The notes under the pieces were generated by a model that was not told the DNA's origin, made no database searches, and saw only the letters and a list, made by a program, of their open reading frames with translations. Made by a program: the position numbers and the translations under genes. Source: Actinomycetota bacterium (lineage in GTDB: Bacteria > Actinomycetota > Actinomycetes > S36-B12). From it: a DNA stretch of 46,700 nt. The stretch's first letter is position 1; every line of letters begins with the position of its first letter. The stretch is taken from positions 1 through 46,700 of the forward strand of contig WLLZ01000002.1 of assembly GCA_009700485.1 (NCBI GenBank), given 5' to 3'. Shown one piece after another: positions 33,175 through 40,442 of this stretch.

Positions 33175-33443
33175 ATGACTGCAGCACGCAGACGGTTCAG
33201 CCAGGAGTTCAAGGACGAGTTGTGTCTTGAGGTGATCTCGACGTCGCAGACGATCAAGGAAGTCACGGTTGCCTATGACGTAGGACCTGCGGTGTTGCGG
33301 AACTGGTTGATCAAGTATCGCGATGCCCACGGAGGACCGAGACGGAGTTGACACTCACAGAACGTGTCCGTCTCAAGAAGTTGGAGCAGGTCGTTCAAGA
33401 CCTTCGGGCTGAAACAGCTTTCTTAACAAATGCAACTGCTTAG
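33175..33443 (+). pseudogene. IS3-family orfA fragment
   Basis: From ATG 33175 the frame reads RRRFSQEFKDELCLEVISTS, QTIKEVTVAYDVGPAVLRNW and LIKYRDAHGG, the HTH protein of IS3 elements. Near 33335 the match shifts frame to LTERVRLKKLEQVVQDLRAE, the leucine-zipper-like end of orfA, stopping at a TAG (33441-33443). The orfB integrase domain is missing; unrelated integrase sequence follows. Inactive remnant. Confidence 0.72.
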
Positions 33444-33813
33444 GCAGCTGATCTTGTCAACTACTCGGCTTCTCAAGGTCGTGCTGAGTCCGTCGTAGAG
33501 GTTTCTGTGGTGGTTGTCGCCGTATCGTTTGGCTTCGTCTCGTTGGGCGGTGAGGGCGTCGCGGTATTCGATGGTGGTTGCTAAGAATGTGGATGTCTGA
33601 GAGGTCGTTTCGTATCTGCAGCCCAGGGCTGCAGGCCTGGTGCAGTATCCCTTTCCTAGGAGCAGCGTGTCGGCTTCGGCGCATAGTGCGCGCATGTTGG
33701 GGCATTCAGTGACAGCGGGTACCGGTGCGGGTGCGTAGAAGGCTTCGATTCGTGAGCTGACGGTGAAATATTCCTCGGCGACGGTGCGGTAAGCGATCTT
33801 CGCGTACGTCATC
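33423..33813 (-). pseudogene. C-terminal fragment of a tyrosine-recombinase-like integrase
   Basis: On the minus strand the fragment reads MTYAKIAYRTVAEEYFTVSS, RIEAFYAPAP, then GKGYCTRPAALGCRYETTSQ, TSTFLATTIEYRD and QRDEAKRYGDNHHRNLYDGL. This matches the Cys-containing C-terminal tail of Tn-type actinobacterial site-specific integrases (YARIADRTVADEY, GYCxRPxxLDC.YE, C.C..F..TIEF). The catalytic part is missing. The left end of the IS21-like sequence begins at about 33814, right where the integrase frame breaks, so IS21 seems to have inserted into it. Confidence 0.65.
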
Positions 33814-33893
33814 TGTGAGCGGTCATGCAATTCCTCAGCTTGAGGGCTGATTGCGTCACGTAATTCCCCAGGTGCTGCGTCACGCAATGCCCC
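33814..33893 (+). repeat. Repeated terminal motifs of an IS21-like left end
   Basis: Three related motifs occur in tandem: GGTCATGCAATTCCTCA (from 33821), TGCGTCACGTAATTCCCC (33852-33869) and TGCGTCACGCAATGCCCC (33876-33893). IS21-family elements carry such repeated subterminal transposase-binding sites. They lie about 90-170 bases before the istA fragment, as expected for the left end. Confidence 0.55.
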
Positions 33894-33984
33894 ATGGGGA
33901 GGGTGGCGTGTCTGGCGGGGTCCTTTGGTCCAGTTCATGTTCTCTTGTCGCACCAGCGATGAAGGGAACTCAGTGGCAAGGAGG

Positions 33985-34293
33985 ATGTTCGAGGTGATTG
34001 ATGTGACAGAGATTTTGGTGCATTGGCATGCGGGCCGCTCGCAGGTGCAGATCGCGGATAGCTTGGGAGTGGACCGCAAGACGGTCCGCAAGTGCACGGC
34101 TGCGGCGCTCGGGGCCGGGCTCGCCCCTGGCGGCGCGGCGCTGGGGGAGGCGGAGTGGGTCGCGCTGGTCCGAGGTTGGTTCCCTGAGCTGGTCGATACT
34201 CGGCTGCGGCAGTCGAGCTGGCCGGCGATTGAGGTGTTCCACGACAAGATCAAGGACCTCCTCGAGGAGGTGACAATCTCCACGATCCACCAG
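33985..34293 (+). pseudogene. IS21-family istA transposase, 5' fragment
   Basis: The frame from ATG 33985 gives MFEVIDVTEILVHWHAGRSQ, SLGVDRKTVRKCTAAA, LVRGWFPELVDTRLRQSSWP and LLEEVTISTIHQ, the N-terminal HTH region of IstA. It is cut at 34293 by the left end of the IS6 element. The DDE domain and istB are absent from the window. Confidence 0.8.
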
Positions 34294-35116
34294 GGCACTG
34301 TTGCGTTGACGGATCGCCCGGGGTGGGTGAGGGTGGCCGGATGAAGCGCAACCGCCGACCGAGGCCGCCCGTGCAGGCTCCATCAGCGTTCGCGGGGTTC
34401 CGGTTCCCTCCTGATGTGATCCTGCTGGCGGTCCGCTGGTACCTGAGGTACTCCCTGTCCTACCGGGACCTTGAGGAGATCCTCGCCGAGCGCGGCATCG
34501 ACGTGGATCACGTCACCCTGTTCCGCTGGGTCCAGCGCTTCACGCCGCTATTGATCGACGCGGCCCGCCCGTGCCGGCACGCCGTCGGGAATCGGTGGTT
34601 CGTCGACGAGACCTACGTCAAGGTCTCCGGAGTGTGGCGGTACGTCTATCGGGCCGTGGACCAGCACGGCCAGGTCATCGACGTATTCGTCTCCCGCCGT
34701 AGGGATATCGCGTCAGCCAGGAGGTTCTTCACCACGGCGCTGGCCGCGCATCACGCGCCGGCGGAGGTCATCACCGACCGGGCACCGGCCCTGGCGAACG
34801 TGATCGACGAGCTGATCCCGGCAGCGTTCCACAACACCGGGCAGTACGAGAACAACCGGTGCGAAGCCGACCACGGCCGGCTCAAGGCCCGGCTGCGGCC
34901 CATGCGTGGACTGAAGACCGACCGGACCGCGAGCGTCGTGATCCGAGGTCACGCGTTCGTCCAGAACCTACGTCGCGGCCACTACGAACTCGGTGTCGAG
35001 ACCGCCCCGGTGTACCGGCTGGCGACCGCATTCGACGAACTCCAACTCGCGATCTGAAAGGTTCCGCCTCCGCCAGCGATCCCTCATACCCTGTGATCGC
35101 CCAAAGCAACGGTGCC
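34294..35116 (+). mobile_element. IS6-family insertion sequence
   Basis: An element of about 823 bp. The left end begins GGCACTGTTGCGTTG (34294) and the right end, read inward, is GGCACCGTTGCTTTG (from 35116), imperfect terminal inverted repeats of IS6 type. It carries one apparently full-length transposase gene. The flanking 8-mers (34286-34293 and 35117-35124) do not match, so there is no target duplication; this is common when IS6 copies have recombined and deleted intervening DNA. Confidence 0.8.
34341..35057 (+). CDS. IS6-family transposase
   Basis: A DDE transposase of about 238 residues, full length for the family. It has FAGFRFPPDVILLAVRWYLR, YSLSYRDLEEILAERGIDVD, FVDETYVKVSGVWRYVYRAV (first Asp), VITDRAPALANVI (second Asp), and HNTGQYENNRCEADHGRLKA (Glu region), ending GVETAPVYRLATAFDELQLA. 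ATG 34341 starts next to the conserved region; an upstream GTG at 34323 is in frame. The frame is intact, so the element may still be mobile. It is the youngest insertion in this nest because it interrupts istA and is itself uninterrupted. Confidence 0.92.
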   Translation: MKRNRRPRPPVQAPSAFAGFRFPPDVILLAVRWYLRYSLSYRDLEEILAERGIDVDHVTLFRWVQRFTPLLIDAARPCRHAVGNRWFVDETYVKVSGVWRYVYRAVDQHGQVIDVFVSRRRDIASARRFFTTALAAHHAPAEVITDRAPALANVIDELIPAAFHNTGQYENNRCEADHGRLKARLRPMRGLKTDRTASVVIRGHAFVQNLRRGHYELGVETAPVYRLATAFDELQLAI

Positions 35117-35260
35117 CTTCGCACCGAGTGCCACGTTGAATGCGATTGCAAGGGGTCCTCGTCGACCCAATCTCAGGACGTCTCGATGAGTCTGCGTGAG
35201 TCCAGAAACGTCCACCAAAAACGGCTCAAAATGCGGATTGATTATCCGTAGGTTGAAGAA

Positions 35261-35296
35261 GAAAGGGCCAAAGAAAGGGCCAAAGAAAGGGCCAAA
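35261..35296. repeat. Three tandem copies of a 12-bp unit
   Basis: GAAAGGGCCAAA occurs three times without change at 35261-35272, 35273-35284 and 35285-35296. It lies between the IS6 element and the 3' end of tRNA-Lys. A small minus-strand frame across it reads GPFFGPFFGPFF, which is unlikely to be a protein. It may be a recombinase arm-site cluster, replication slippage, or a variable tandem repeat. Confidence 0.8.
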
Positions 35297-35367
35297 CTGC
35301 CATTTTGCCACTCCTCGCTTTCCTTCTTAATCACCGAAACACGTTGCGTTGCAACAGGTTTCGAGAG

Positions 35368-35439
35368 TGGGTCGCCGGGGGCTCGAACCCCGAACCTACG
35401 GATTAAAAGTCCGCAGCTCTACCATTGAGCTAGCGACCC
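35368..35439 (-). tRNA. tRNA-Lys (anticodon TTT)
   Basis: A 72-nt cloverleaf on the minus strand: acceptor GGGTCGC pairing with GCGACCC and discriminator A, D-stem GCTC/GAGC, anticodon stem GCGGA/TCCGT with loop CTTTTAA, T-stem CGGGG/CCCCG with loop TTCGAGC. The CCA end is not encoded. The 3' end faces the mobile-element cluster to the left, which makes it a likely attachment site for an integrated island. An EMBOSS-style D-loop of only seven bases is short but acceptable. Confidence 0.95.
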
Positions 35440-35590
35440 AGAGAACGAATGCAAGCATGAAAGCGGTGCATCACATCGCGACCCTCGGCTGCCGATCCTA
35501 GCCGGTGGGCAGTCGAGCGGTTTCCCAGCGTTGCCGCGCAGCTCCGGGCTGGTCCGGACGAGGGATAGCGGCACCCTCGATTTGAGCCCG

Positions 35591-36646
35591 CTACGCCTTA
35601 ACGACCCAAACCAGCTTGCCCTTGACCTTGGTGCAAACCGCCGTCACGCCCTTTTTTGTGACCTTCGCGCCGGCCTTCTTGCATGGCCCAAGGGTCTTAC
35701 CTGAGGTCGTTGGCTTGGCGGTGTCCACTTTCCCTGCCTTCAGATTCAACAGTCCGCTGGCGATCTGAGAAGCCGAATGGTCTCGGCCCTGCGTATAGCC
35801 GAACCAAACCCGCAGTTGATCGCCGATCAGTTCAACCGATGGATCCAGCACACTGATGCCAGCGGGCGCATAGAGCGCGGTGTTACGCAAGCTCCAGGTC
35901 AAACCATCAGCCGAACTCAAGATGCGCAATTGCTGGTTTGAGCCACCGCCACCGGTGGTCGACCCGATCATCAAAAAGGTGCCATCCGGCATCTGCAGGG
36001 GCGCCGGGTCAACTAGATCCGAATCATCAGCGATGATCCCGCTTAGCTTCGTCCAGGTGAGACCATCTGGCGAGGTCGCGATGTGAATACCGTGCTTGTC
36101 GGTGATGGTGTTCCAGTAGAGCAGGTAACTGCCATCGGTTTTGCGTAGCACATGCGGCACCCCGCAACCAATGTCATCGAGCAGGATCTGCGGCTGCGCG
36201 GTCCAATGCAACAAATCTGACGACGTTGCATAGTGGAAATCCTTGCGCTGCTGAGTGCAAGAGACAATTGCCGGCACGTTCGGATTCATCGACGAGTAGT
36301 AGAGCCGGTAATCACTTGGACCCATTTTCACAATCGACCAGTCGAACCCCTGAGGCATGGTCGCACCGGCGACTGACGTCCAATTGGTGCCATCGGTGCT
36401 GGTATAGACACCGGTCGGATTGTTGGTTGTGTAGAGGTAGTACGTGCCCGTAGCAGAGTCGTAGTAAACCTCGGGTGAGACACCGGGGGGTGAGCTTGCC
36501 GTCGGCGCCGTGACCTCGATCGTCGCCCCGGCAATCGTCGTCGGAGTAGCCGAGAGGGAACCTGCTGCCCGCGCACCTGCCACCCCACCTAGCACCAGTG
36601 CTGAACTTGCGACCGCAACCAAAACCGAGCGTGCCAGCCGGCTCAT
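35591..36646 (-). CDS. Secreted five-bladed beta-propeller protein (GH43/GH32-like)
   Basis: A protein of about 351 residues with a Sec signal peptide (MSRLARSVLVAVASSALVLG ending at ARA-AG). Repeated propeller motifs are PEVYYDSATGTYYLYTTNNP, YATSSDLLHWT, SPDGLTWTKLSG and SADGLTWSLRN, as in the GH43 arabinanase/xylosidase and related clans. A likely acidic residue sits in DLVDPAPLQMPDG. The C-terminus is a Lys-rich tail with paired Cys (GPCKKAGAKVTKKGVTAVCT then KVKGKLVWVVKA), seemingly a sorting or wall-interaction tail. ATG 36646 is taken because GGGAGG lies just upstream and MGGKM would include the ribosome site itself. Exact substrate unknown. Confidence 0.75.
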   Translation of the reverse strand: MSRLARSVLVAVASSALVLGGVAGARAAGSLSATPTTIAGATIEVTAPTASSPPGVSPEVYYDSATGTYYLYTTNNPTGVYTSTDGTNWTSVAGATMPQGFDWSIVKMGPSDYRLYYSSMNPNVPAIVSCTQQRKDFHYATSSDLLHWTAQPQILLDDIGCGVPHVLRKTDGSYLLYWNTITDKHGIHIATSPDGLTWTKLSGIIADDSDLVDPAPLQMPDGTFLMIGSTTGGGGSNQQLRILSSADGLTWSLRNTALYAPAGISVLDPSVELIGDQLRVWFGYTQGRDHSASQIASGLLNLKAGKVDTAKPTTSGKTLGPCKKAGAKVTKKGVTAVCTKVKGKLVWVVKA

Positions 36647-36703
36647 TTTACCTCCCAAATAAAGTGAAAAAATACTAGGTCACCGGTGAACCACTTGTCT
36701 AGG

Positions 36704-37198
36704 TCACCGCGGATTTGTCGCCACTAGGTCCCAGATCGCGCCTACCTCGACGGCGTTTGCTCCGCCGGTCGTACCCCAAATTACTTCTCCGGTTCGAGTG
36801 ACAATTCGCACCGAAACATCACTTGCTGAGGTGATGCCAAGGCTTTGCTGAAAGTCGCCAACGGCGCCGTAGATGGTTATCGTGCGGGCGAGCACGAGTG
36901 GGTTCTTGATGCTCGCAGCCATGCCACCGTCGATAAAGCGGCGCACTAACTTGAACTTGCCCGACAGTACTGGCAACTCCAAGATGCAAGACTTCATCTC
37001 CCGCGTATTGAACGGCGATTCGGGGATGCCAGCTTCTGCCAACGCGGTGATCCACGCATCAACTTGCGACTGCTGCCACTGCTGGAACGCAATAACAGCC
37101 ACATTGACATCGGCAGGGAACTGCATCGGCAACTTGAACTCGGTGCCGAGCAGATCCCTGCCGATTACATTCGGGAAAACCCAATTCTGGTTTGTCAT
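36704..37198 (-). CDS. Hypothetical protein, 164 aa
   Basis: Not recognised. It is soluble with alternating beta and alpha segments: FKLPMQFPADVNVAVIAFQQ then WQQSQVDAWITALAEAGIPE, and near the end DVSVRIVTRTGEVIWGTTGG. The order of a strand followed by a helix with W and Q residues recalls thioredoxin-fold proteins such as Atp10/YtfJ types, but no CxxC is present. It lies between a lipoprotein gene (17-bp gap) and the secreted propeller gene on the same strand, so it may be co-transcribed. Confidence 0.75.
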   Translation of the reverse strand: MTNQNWVFPNVIGRDLLGTEFKLPMQFPADVNVAVIAFQQWQQSQVDAWITALAEAGIPESPFNTREMKSCILELPVLSGKFKLVRRFIDGGMAASIKNPLVLARTITIYGAVGDFQQSLGITSASDVSVRIVTRTGEVIWGTTGGANAVEVGAIWDLVATNPR

Positions 37199-37215
37199 TT
37201 CAGCTATTCGTTTAA

Positions 37216-37602
37216 CTACTCCGCGATAGTGATGGTGACATCGCGCGTGCTGCTATCAGGATTGGTGACAGTAACGACGGCAACACCGGCAGCCAAGGCT
37301 TTGGCTCCGGGATTAAATTGCGCGCCGCCTTCTTCCTTGGCCTGAGTTAATTCGAGTAACTCAGGCTTGTCCGTTGAGATTGTGGTGCCGGCAAGAGACT
37401 CAACATTGAAGACAATGAAATTACCGACCTTGGCGCTAGCTTGGGTTTGATCCGGGGCGACCATGATCGGGGCAATGACCTCGGTGCCTGCGCCTGCGGC
37501 ACTCGAAGCGGCTGGTTCGGTTGACGATGAGCAGCCCGCGAGCACTGCCGCACCCAAAAGAGCAGTGGCACTGATAGCCACGAAACGCCGATTGCCAAAC
37601 AT
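37216..37602 (-). CDS. Small lipoprotein
   Basis: A 128-residue predicted lipoprotein: MFGNRRFVAISATALLGAAV, then lipobox LAGC, a Ser/Ala spacer, and a beta-sandwich-like domain of about 75 residues (VGNFIVFNVESLAGTTISTD, KALAAGVAVVTVTNPDSSTR) that resembles Ig-like or proteinase-inhibitor-I42-type surface domains. ATG 37602 follows AGGAG by five bases; an upstream in-frame extension to 37680 has no support. It is divergent from the alpha/beta hydrolase gene, with 76 bp between starts. Confidence 0.85.
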   Translation of the reverse strand: MFGNRRFVAISATALLGAAVLAGCSSSTEPAASSAAGAGTEVIAPIMVAPDQTQASAKVGNFIVFNVESLAGTTISTDKPELLELTQAKEEGGAQFNPGAKALAAGVAVVTVTNPDSSTRDVTITIAE

Positions 37603-37678
37603 GTTTACTCCTATTCCTTCCGGGGCTTTCCCCGGGATCTTCCTAAACGATACCCGCAAAATCAGGTGGCGAAACATC

Positions 37679-38524
37679 ATGACGTACCTTCTTTACGTGA
37701 ACTTCACATGGCGAATGCCACTGGCCTCATTAATCACGGTCGCGGCCCTGTTTAGCTTCGCGCCAGGCGCCAGCGGTGCACCTGCAGCCGATCCGGTGGT
37801 CGGCGTGCTCACCGCCGGTGGGCAGCGCCAGTGGATTGATTGCGAAGGTAGCGGCTCACCGACCTTGGTCATCTCATCTGGCCTTGGCGCTGACAGCAGT
37901 ATGTGGTCAAGGGTGCTGCCCAAACTGCGCACCATGACCCGCACGTGTATTTACGACCGGCCCGGGCTCGGTAACAGCCCGAAGCGCATTGGGGCGAAAG
38001 CTACCGATGCCGGTGAACACGCGAAGGAACTTAAGTCACTGCTGATCGCCGCCGGTGAATCCGGCCCCTTCATCCTCATGGGCCATTCGTACGCGGGGTT
38101 GATAGTTCGTGCATTCGATGCACAAAATCCTGATGAGGTGGCAGGCTTGCTCTTACTAGACGCCGTATACCCAGGTATCCATCGAACCTTTCTATCTTCA
38201 TATAAGAGCCCGTGGCATGAAGGCGGTACTTCAATAGATATGGCAGCCAGCGAGCGAGCAACTAATGGCGGCCCTGACCTGGGCTCCACCCCACTAATTG
38301 TTATCACCGCCGGCTATCCGAGTAACGGCACGAGTTGGGCTGATCGCAAATGGAACGCGGAGCAGGATGCCGCTGCAAAGTTATCAACCAATTCACTGCA
38401 CCTCGTCGCCAAGAACTCAGGCCACCTGATTCAGCAGCAACAACCAGCGATCGTGATTGCCGGGGTCAGGCGACTACTTGAGGCGGCACGTACTAGCACG
38501 CCGCTAAGTGAGACTAGGCGTTAA
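37679..38524 (+). CDS. Secreted alpha/beta hydrolase
   Basis: A 281-residue protein with an N-terminal signal-like segment (MPLASLITVAALFSFAPGAS from an internal Met) and an alpha/beta hydrolase fold: GLGADSSMWSRV (oxyanion region), YDRPGLGNS, nucleophile in MGHSYAG (Ser137), LLLDAVYP and NSGHLIQQQQP with the catalytic His. Likely an esterase or lipase acting outside the cytoplasm. ATG 37679 is used; ATG 37715 is an alternative giving a neater signal peptide. The stop TAA at 38522-38524 overlaps the stop of the convergent rpiB gene through a shared TTAA. Confidence 0.85.
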   Translation: MTYLLYVNFTWRMPLASLITVAALFSFAPGASGAPAADPVVGVLTAGGQRQWIDCEGSGSPTLVISSGLGADSSMWSRVLPKLRTMTRTCIYDRPGLGNSPKRIGAKATDAGEHAKELKSLLIAAGESGPFILMGHSYAGLIVRAFDAQNPDEVAGLLLLDAVYPGIHRTFLSSYKSPWHEGGTSIDMAASERATNGGPDLGSTPLIVITAGYPSNGTSWADRKWNAEQDAAAKLSTNSLHLVAKNSGHLIQQQQPAIVIAGVRRLLEAARTSTPLSETRR

Positions 38525-38970
38525 ATCATTTCACCTGCATCGAGTTCGCCGAGTTGTTCTACCCGTCGCTCGTGGCGGCCGCCTTCAAACTCAGTTGAAA
38601 GAAATACGTCGAGGGCTTCGAGGGCTGTGTCTGGGTCAGTGAAGCGCTCCCCAAAGCAGGCAACATTGGCGTCATTGTGGCGGCGAGTCATTTCGGCATC
38701 ATCATTTGCTCTGATCACCGCACCGCGGGCTCCGGCAACTTTATTCACCGCCATCGCGATACCCTGCCCGCTTCCGCAAACGGCGACTCCAAGATCGGCA
38801 TCGCCATCAGCGACCGCGTGGCCGACCGCGGCCCCGTAATGCGGGTAATCAACGCTGGCTTCGGAGTCGGTGCCTAGGTCAATGACGTCATAGTCGTTTT
38901 CGATTAGCCACTGTTTTAGCGTGGTTTTCAGCGTGAAGCCCGCATGGTCTGATCCGATTGCAATTCTCAC
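38521..38970 (-). CDS. rpiB: Ribose-5-phosphate isomerase B
   Basis: A 149-residue RpiB/LacAB-family isomerase interconverting ribose 5-phosphate and ribulose 5-phosphate. It has IAIGSDHAGFTLK at the N-terminus, GTDSEASVDYPHYG, CGSGQGIAMAVNK with the catalytic Cys, and RRHNDANVACFGERFT. Length and motifs are standard. Its ATG overlaps the stop of the upstream FGGY kinase gene by four bases (ATGA), so the two are coupled. Confidence 0.95.
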   Translation of the reverse strand: MRIAIGSDHAGFTLKTTLKQWLIENDYDVIDLGTDSEASVDYPHYGAAVGHAVADGDADLGVAVCGSGQGIAMAVNKVAGARGAVIRANDDAEMTRRHNDANVACFGERFTDPDTALEALDVFLSTEFEGGRHERRVEQLGELDAGEMI

Positions 38971-40406
38971 TTCGACTCCCCTGCTCCACTTTTACTAGAT
39001 CTTCCGCTAGTGAGTTGCTGATCCCGCACCAGCTGGGTCATTGTCTCTCGCCGCTCTGCGAGCAGTTGCATCGCGGTGTGCGCAGGTGTGACCACACTCG
39101 ATGCCTCGGCACGGTTTGCTGCTCGGACTTGGCCCGCTGCAAGTATCGCTGCGCCAACAACCGCAGCATTGGGCACATCAACCACCCCGAGTGCACACCC
39201 GGTTGCATCAGCTAGAAGTTGGCGGAAAACCCGATCGTGGGTTCCGCCGCCAACAAGTGGTACGACGTCGGGCAATACCGCACCGGTATTTGTCACCGCG
39301 GTGACCGCCAAGGCGATAGCTTGGGCCACCCCCTCCAAGATGCTGCGCAGCATCGCGGCACGATCAGTCGATAAGCCAATACCGTGCCAGGATCCGCGCA
39401 AATCTGCGTCCATAAATGGGGTGCGCTCACCTGCGACATAAGGCACGTAAATCGGGTCACTCGACTGTATGCCATCGTTTAGTGCTGCCGTCGCTTCGGC
39501 AACGTCCGATCCAAACCAGCTGAGGGCTGTTGTCAATGACAACCCGGCATTTTGCACCGCACCCACTCGAAACCAGCCAGCACCTATGTCTCCAGCGGTT
39601 GCGAAAGTATGTGTCACTAGTGAAGCATCGAGATCAGGTTGGGCTAGCACACTAACTACCTGTGCACCCGTGCCGACAGCGATGAATCCGTCACCGGGGC
39701 GAAGGCCGAGCCCAGCCAGTGCGCAGGCGGTATCTGCTGCACCTACTACCGCTGGTATTTCACGCCCTAAATTTATTAAGCCAGCAGGTGCATTAGAGCT
39801 CCTGATTTCCGGAAGTAACTGCGCACTCAGCCCCGCCCACGCGAGCGCGGCCGGCGACCAAGTTTCAGTTACTACGTCACACAGCAAAGTACCGGTGGCA
39901 TCACTTGGATCAGTTGCTATCGCCCCACCAAGGGCTGCACGCAGCCAATCTTTTGGCTGAAGCACGTAGCGCGCCCGCGCCATGACATCCGGCTCATTTG
40001 CATAAAGCCAGGCGACGCTAGTAGCAGCGAAACCCGGTACCGCCGGTGAGCCAAGTTGTGACAATTGATCGGCGGAGAACTGCTGCGACATTGACTGCAC
40101 CTGGAGCATCGAGCGAGCATCGGCCCACAAGATCGCCGGCCGAAGTGGCACGAGGTTCTCATCGACCACAACCACTCCGTGCATCTGGCCGCTGAACCCG
40201 ACAGCTATAGGTTGCTCAGTTTTTAGGACGTCCGTGGTGGCAGACCGCACCGCATCGAGCCAAGCGCTCGGGTCACTTTGCGCCCATCCCGGCTGCGGTG
40301 ACTCCACCCGATACCCGCGCTGCGCCTCGGCGAGCACCCTGCCCTCATCAGTAACCACCGCGGCCTTTACCGAGCCCGTCCCCAAGTCAATCCCAAGGAA
40401 GGTCAT
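38967..40406 (-). CDS. xylB: FGGY-family carbohydrate kinase (xylulokinase-like)
   Basis: A 479-residue sugar kinase of the FGGY family, nearest to xylulokinase. It has MTFLGIDLGTGSVKAAVVTD (phosphate loop), GFSGQMHGVVVVDE, ILWADARS, YLQPKDWLRAAL-like segment with LQPKDWLR, TDPSDATGTLLCDV, AVGTGAQVVSVLAQ, PYVAGERTPFMDADLRGSWH and LVGGGTHDRVFRQLLADATG. ATG 40406 matches the family N-terminus; a further 55 in-frame codons upstream overlap the divergent ribokinase promoter. It would make D-xylulose 5-phosphate. Only 36 bases separate its start from the divergent ribokinase start, so the two promoters overlap. Confidence 0.88.
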   Translation of the reverse strand: MTFLGIDLGTGSVKAAVVTDEGRVLAEAQRGYRVESPQPGWAQSDPSAWLDAVRSATTDVLKTEQPIAVGFSGQMHGVVVVDENLVPLRPAILWADARSMLQVQSMSQQFSADQLSQLGSPAVPGFAATSVAWLYANEPDVMARARYVLQPKDWLRAALGGAIATDPSDATGTLLCDVVTETWSPAALAWAGLSAQLLPEIRSSNAPAGLINLGREIPAVVGAADTACALAGLGLRPGDGFIAVGTGAQVVSVLAQPDLDASLVTHTFATAGDIGAGWFRVGAVQNAGLSLTTALSWFGSDVAEATAALNDGIQSSDPIYVPYVAGERTPFMDADLRGSWHGIGLSTDRAAMLRSILEGVAQAIALAVTAVTNTGAVLPDVVPLVGGGTHDRVFRQLLADATGCALGVVDVPNAAVVGAAILAAGQVRAANRAEASSVVTPAHTAMQLLAERRETMTQLVRDQQLTSGRSSKSGAGESK

Positions 40407-40442
40407 TACCGCACCGACTCCACACGTGGCAGTATCTCTCAT

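Noticed and set aside
33814..34298. N-terminal half of a 291-codon minus-strand frame (33423-34298)
   Set aside because: This part is antisense to the istA fragment; only the part below 33814 has protein similarity (integrase C-terminus).
35261..35296. Possible CRISPR array
   Set aside because: Units are 12 bp, directly abutting with no spacers, and no cas genes are present; no CRISPR array was seen anywhere in the window.
35084..35311. Minus-strand frame encoding GPFFGPFFGPFF
   Set aside because: It arises from the 12-bp tandem repeat, has no family similarity and overlaps the IS6 right end.
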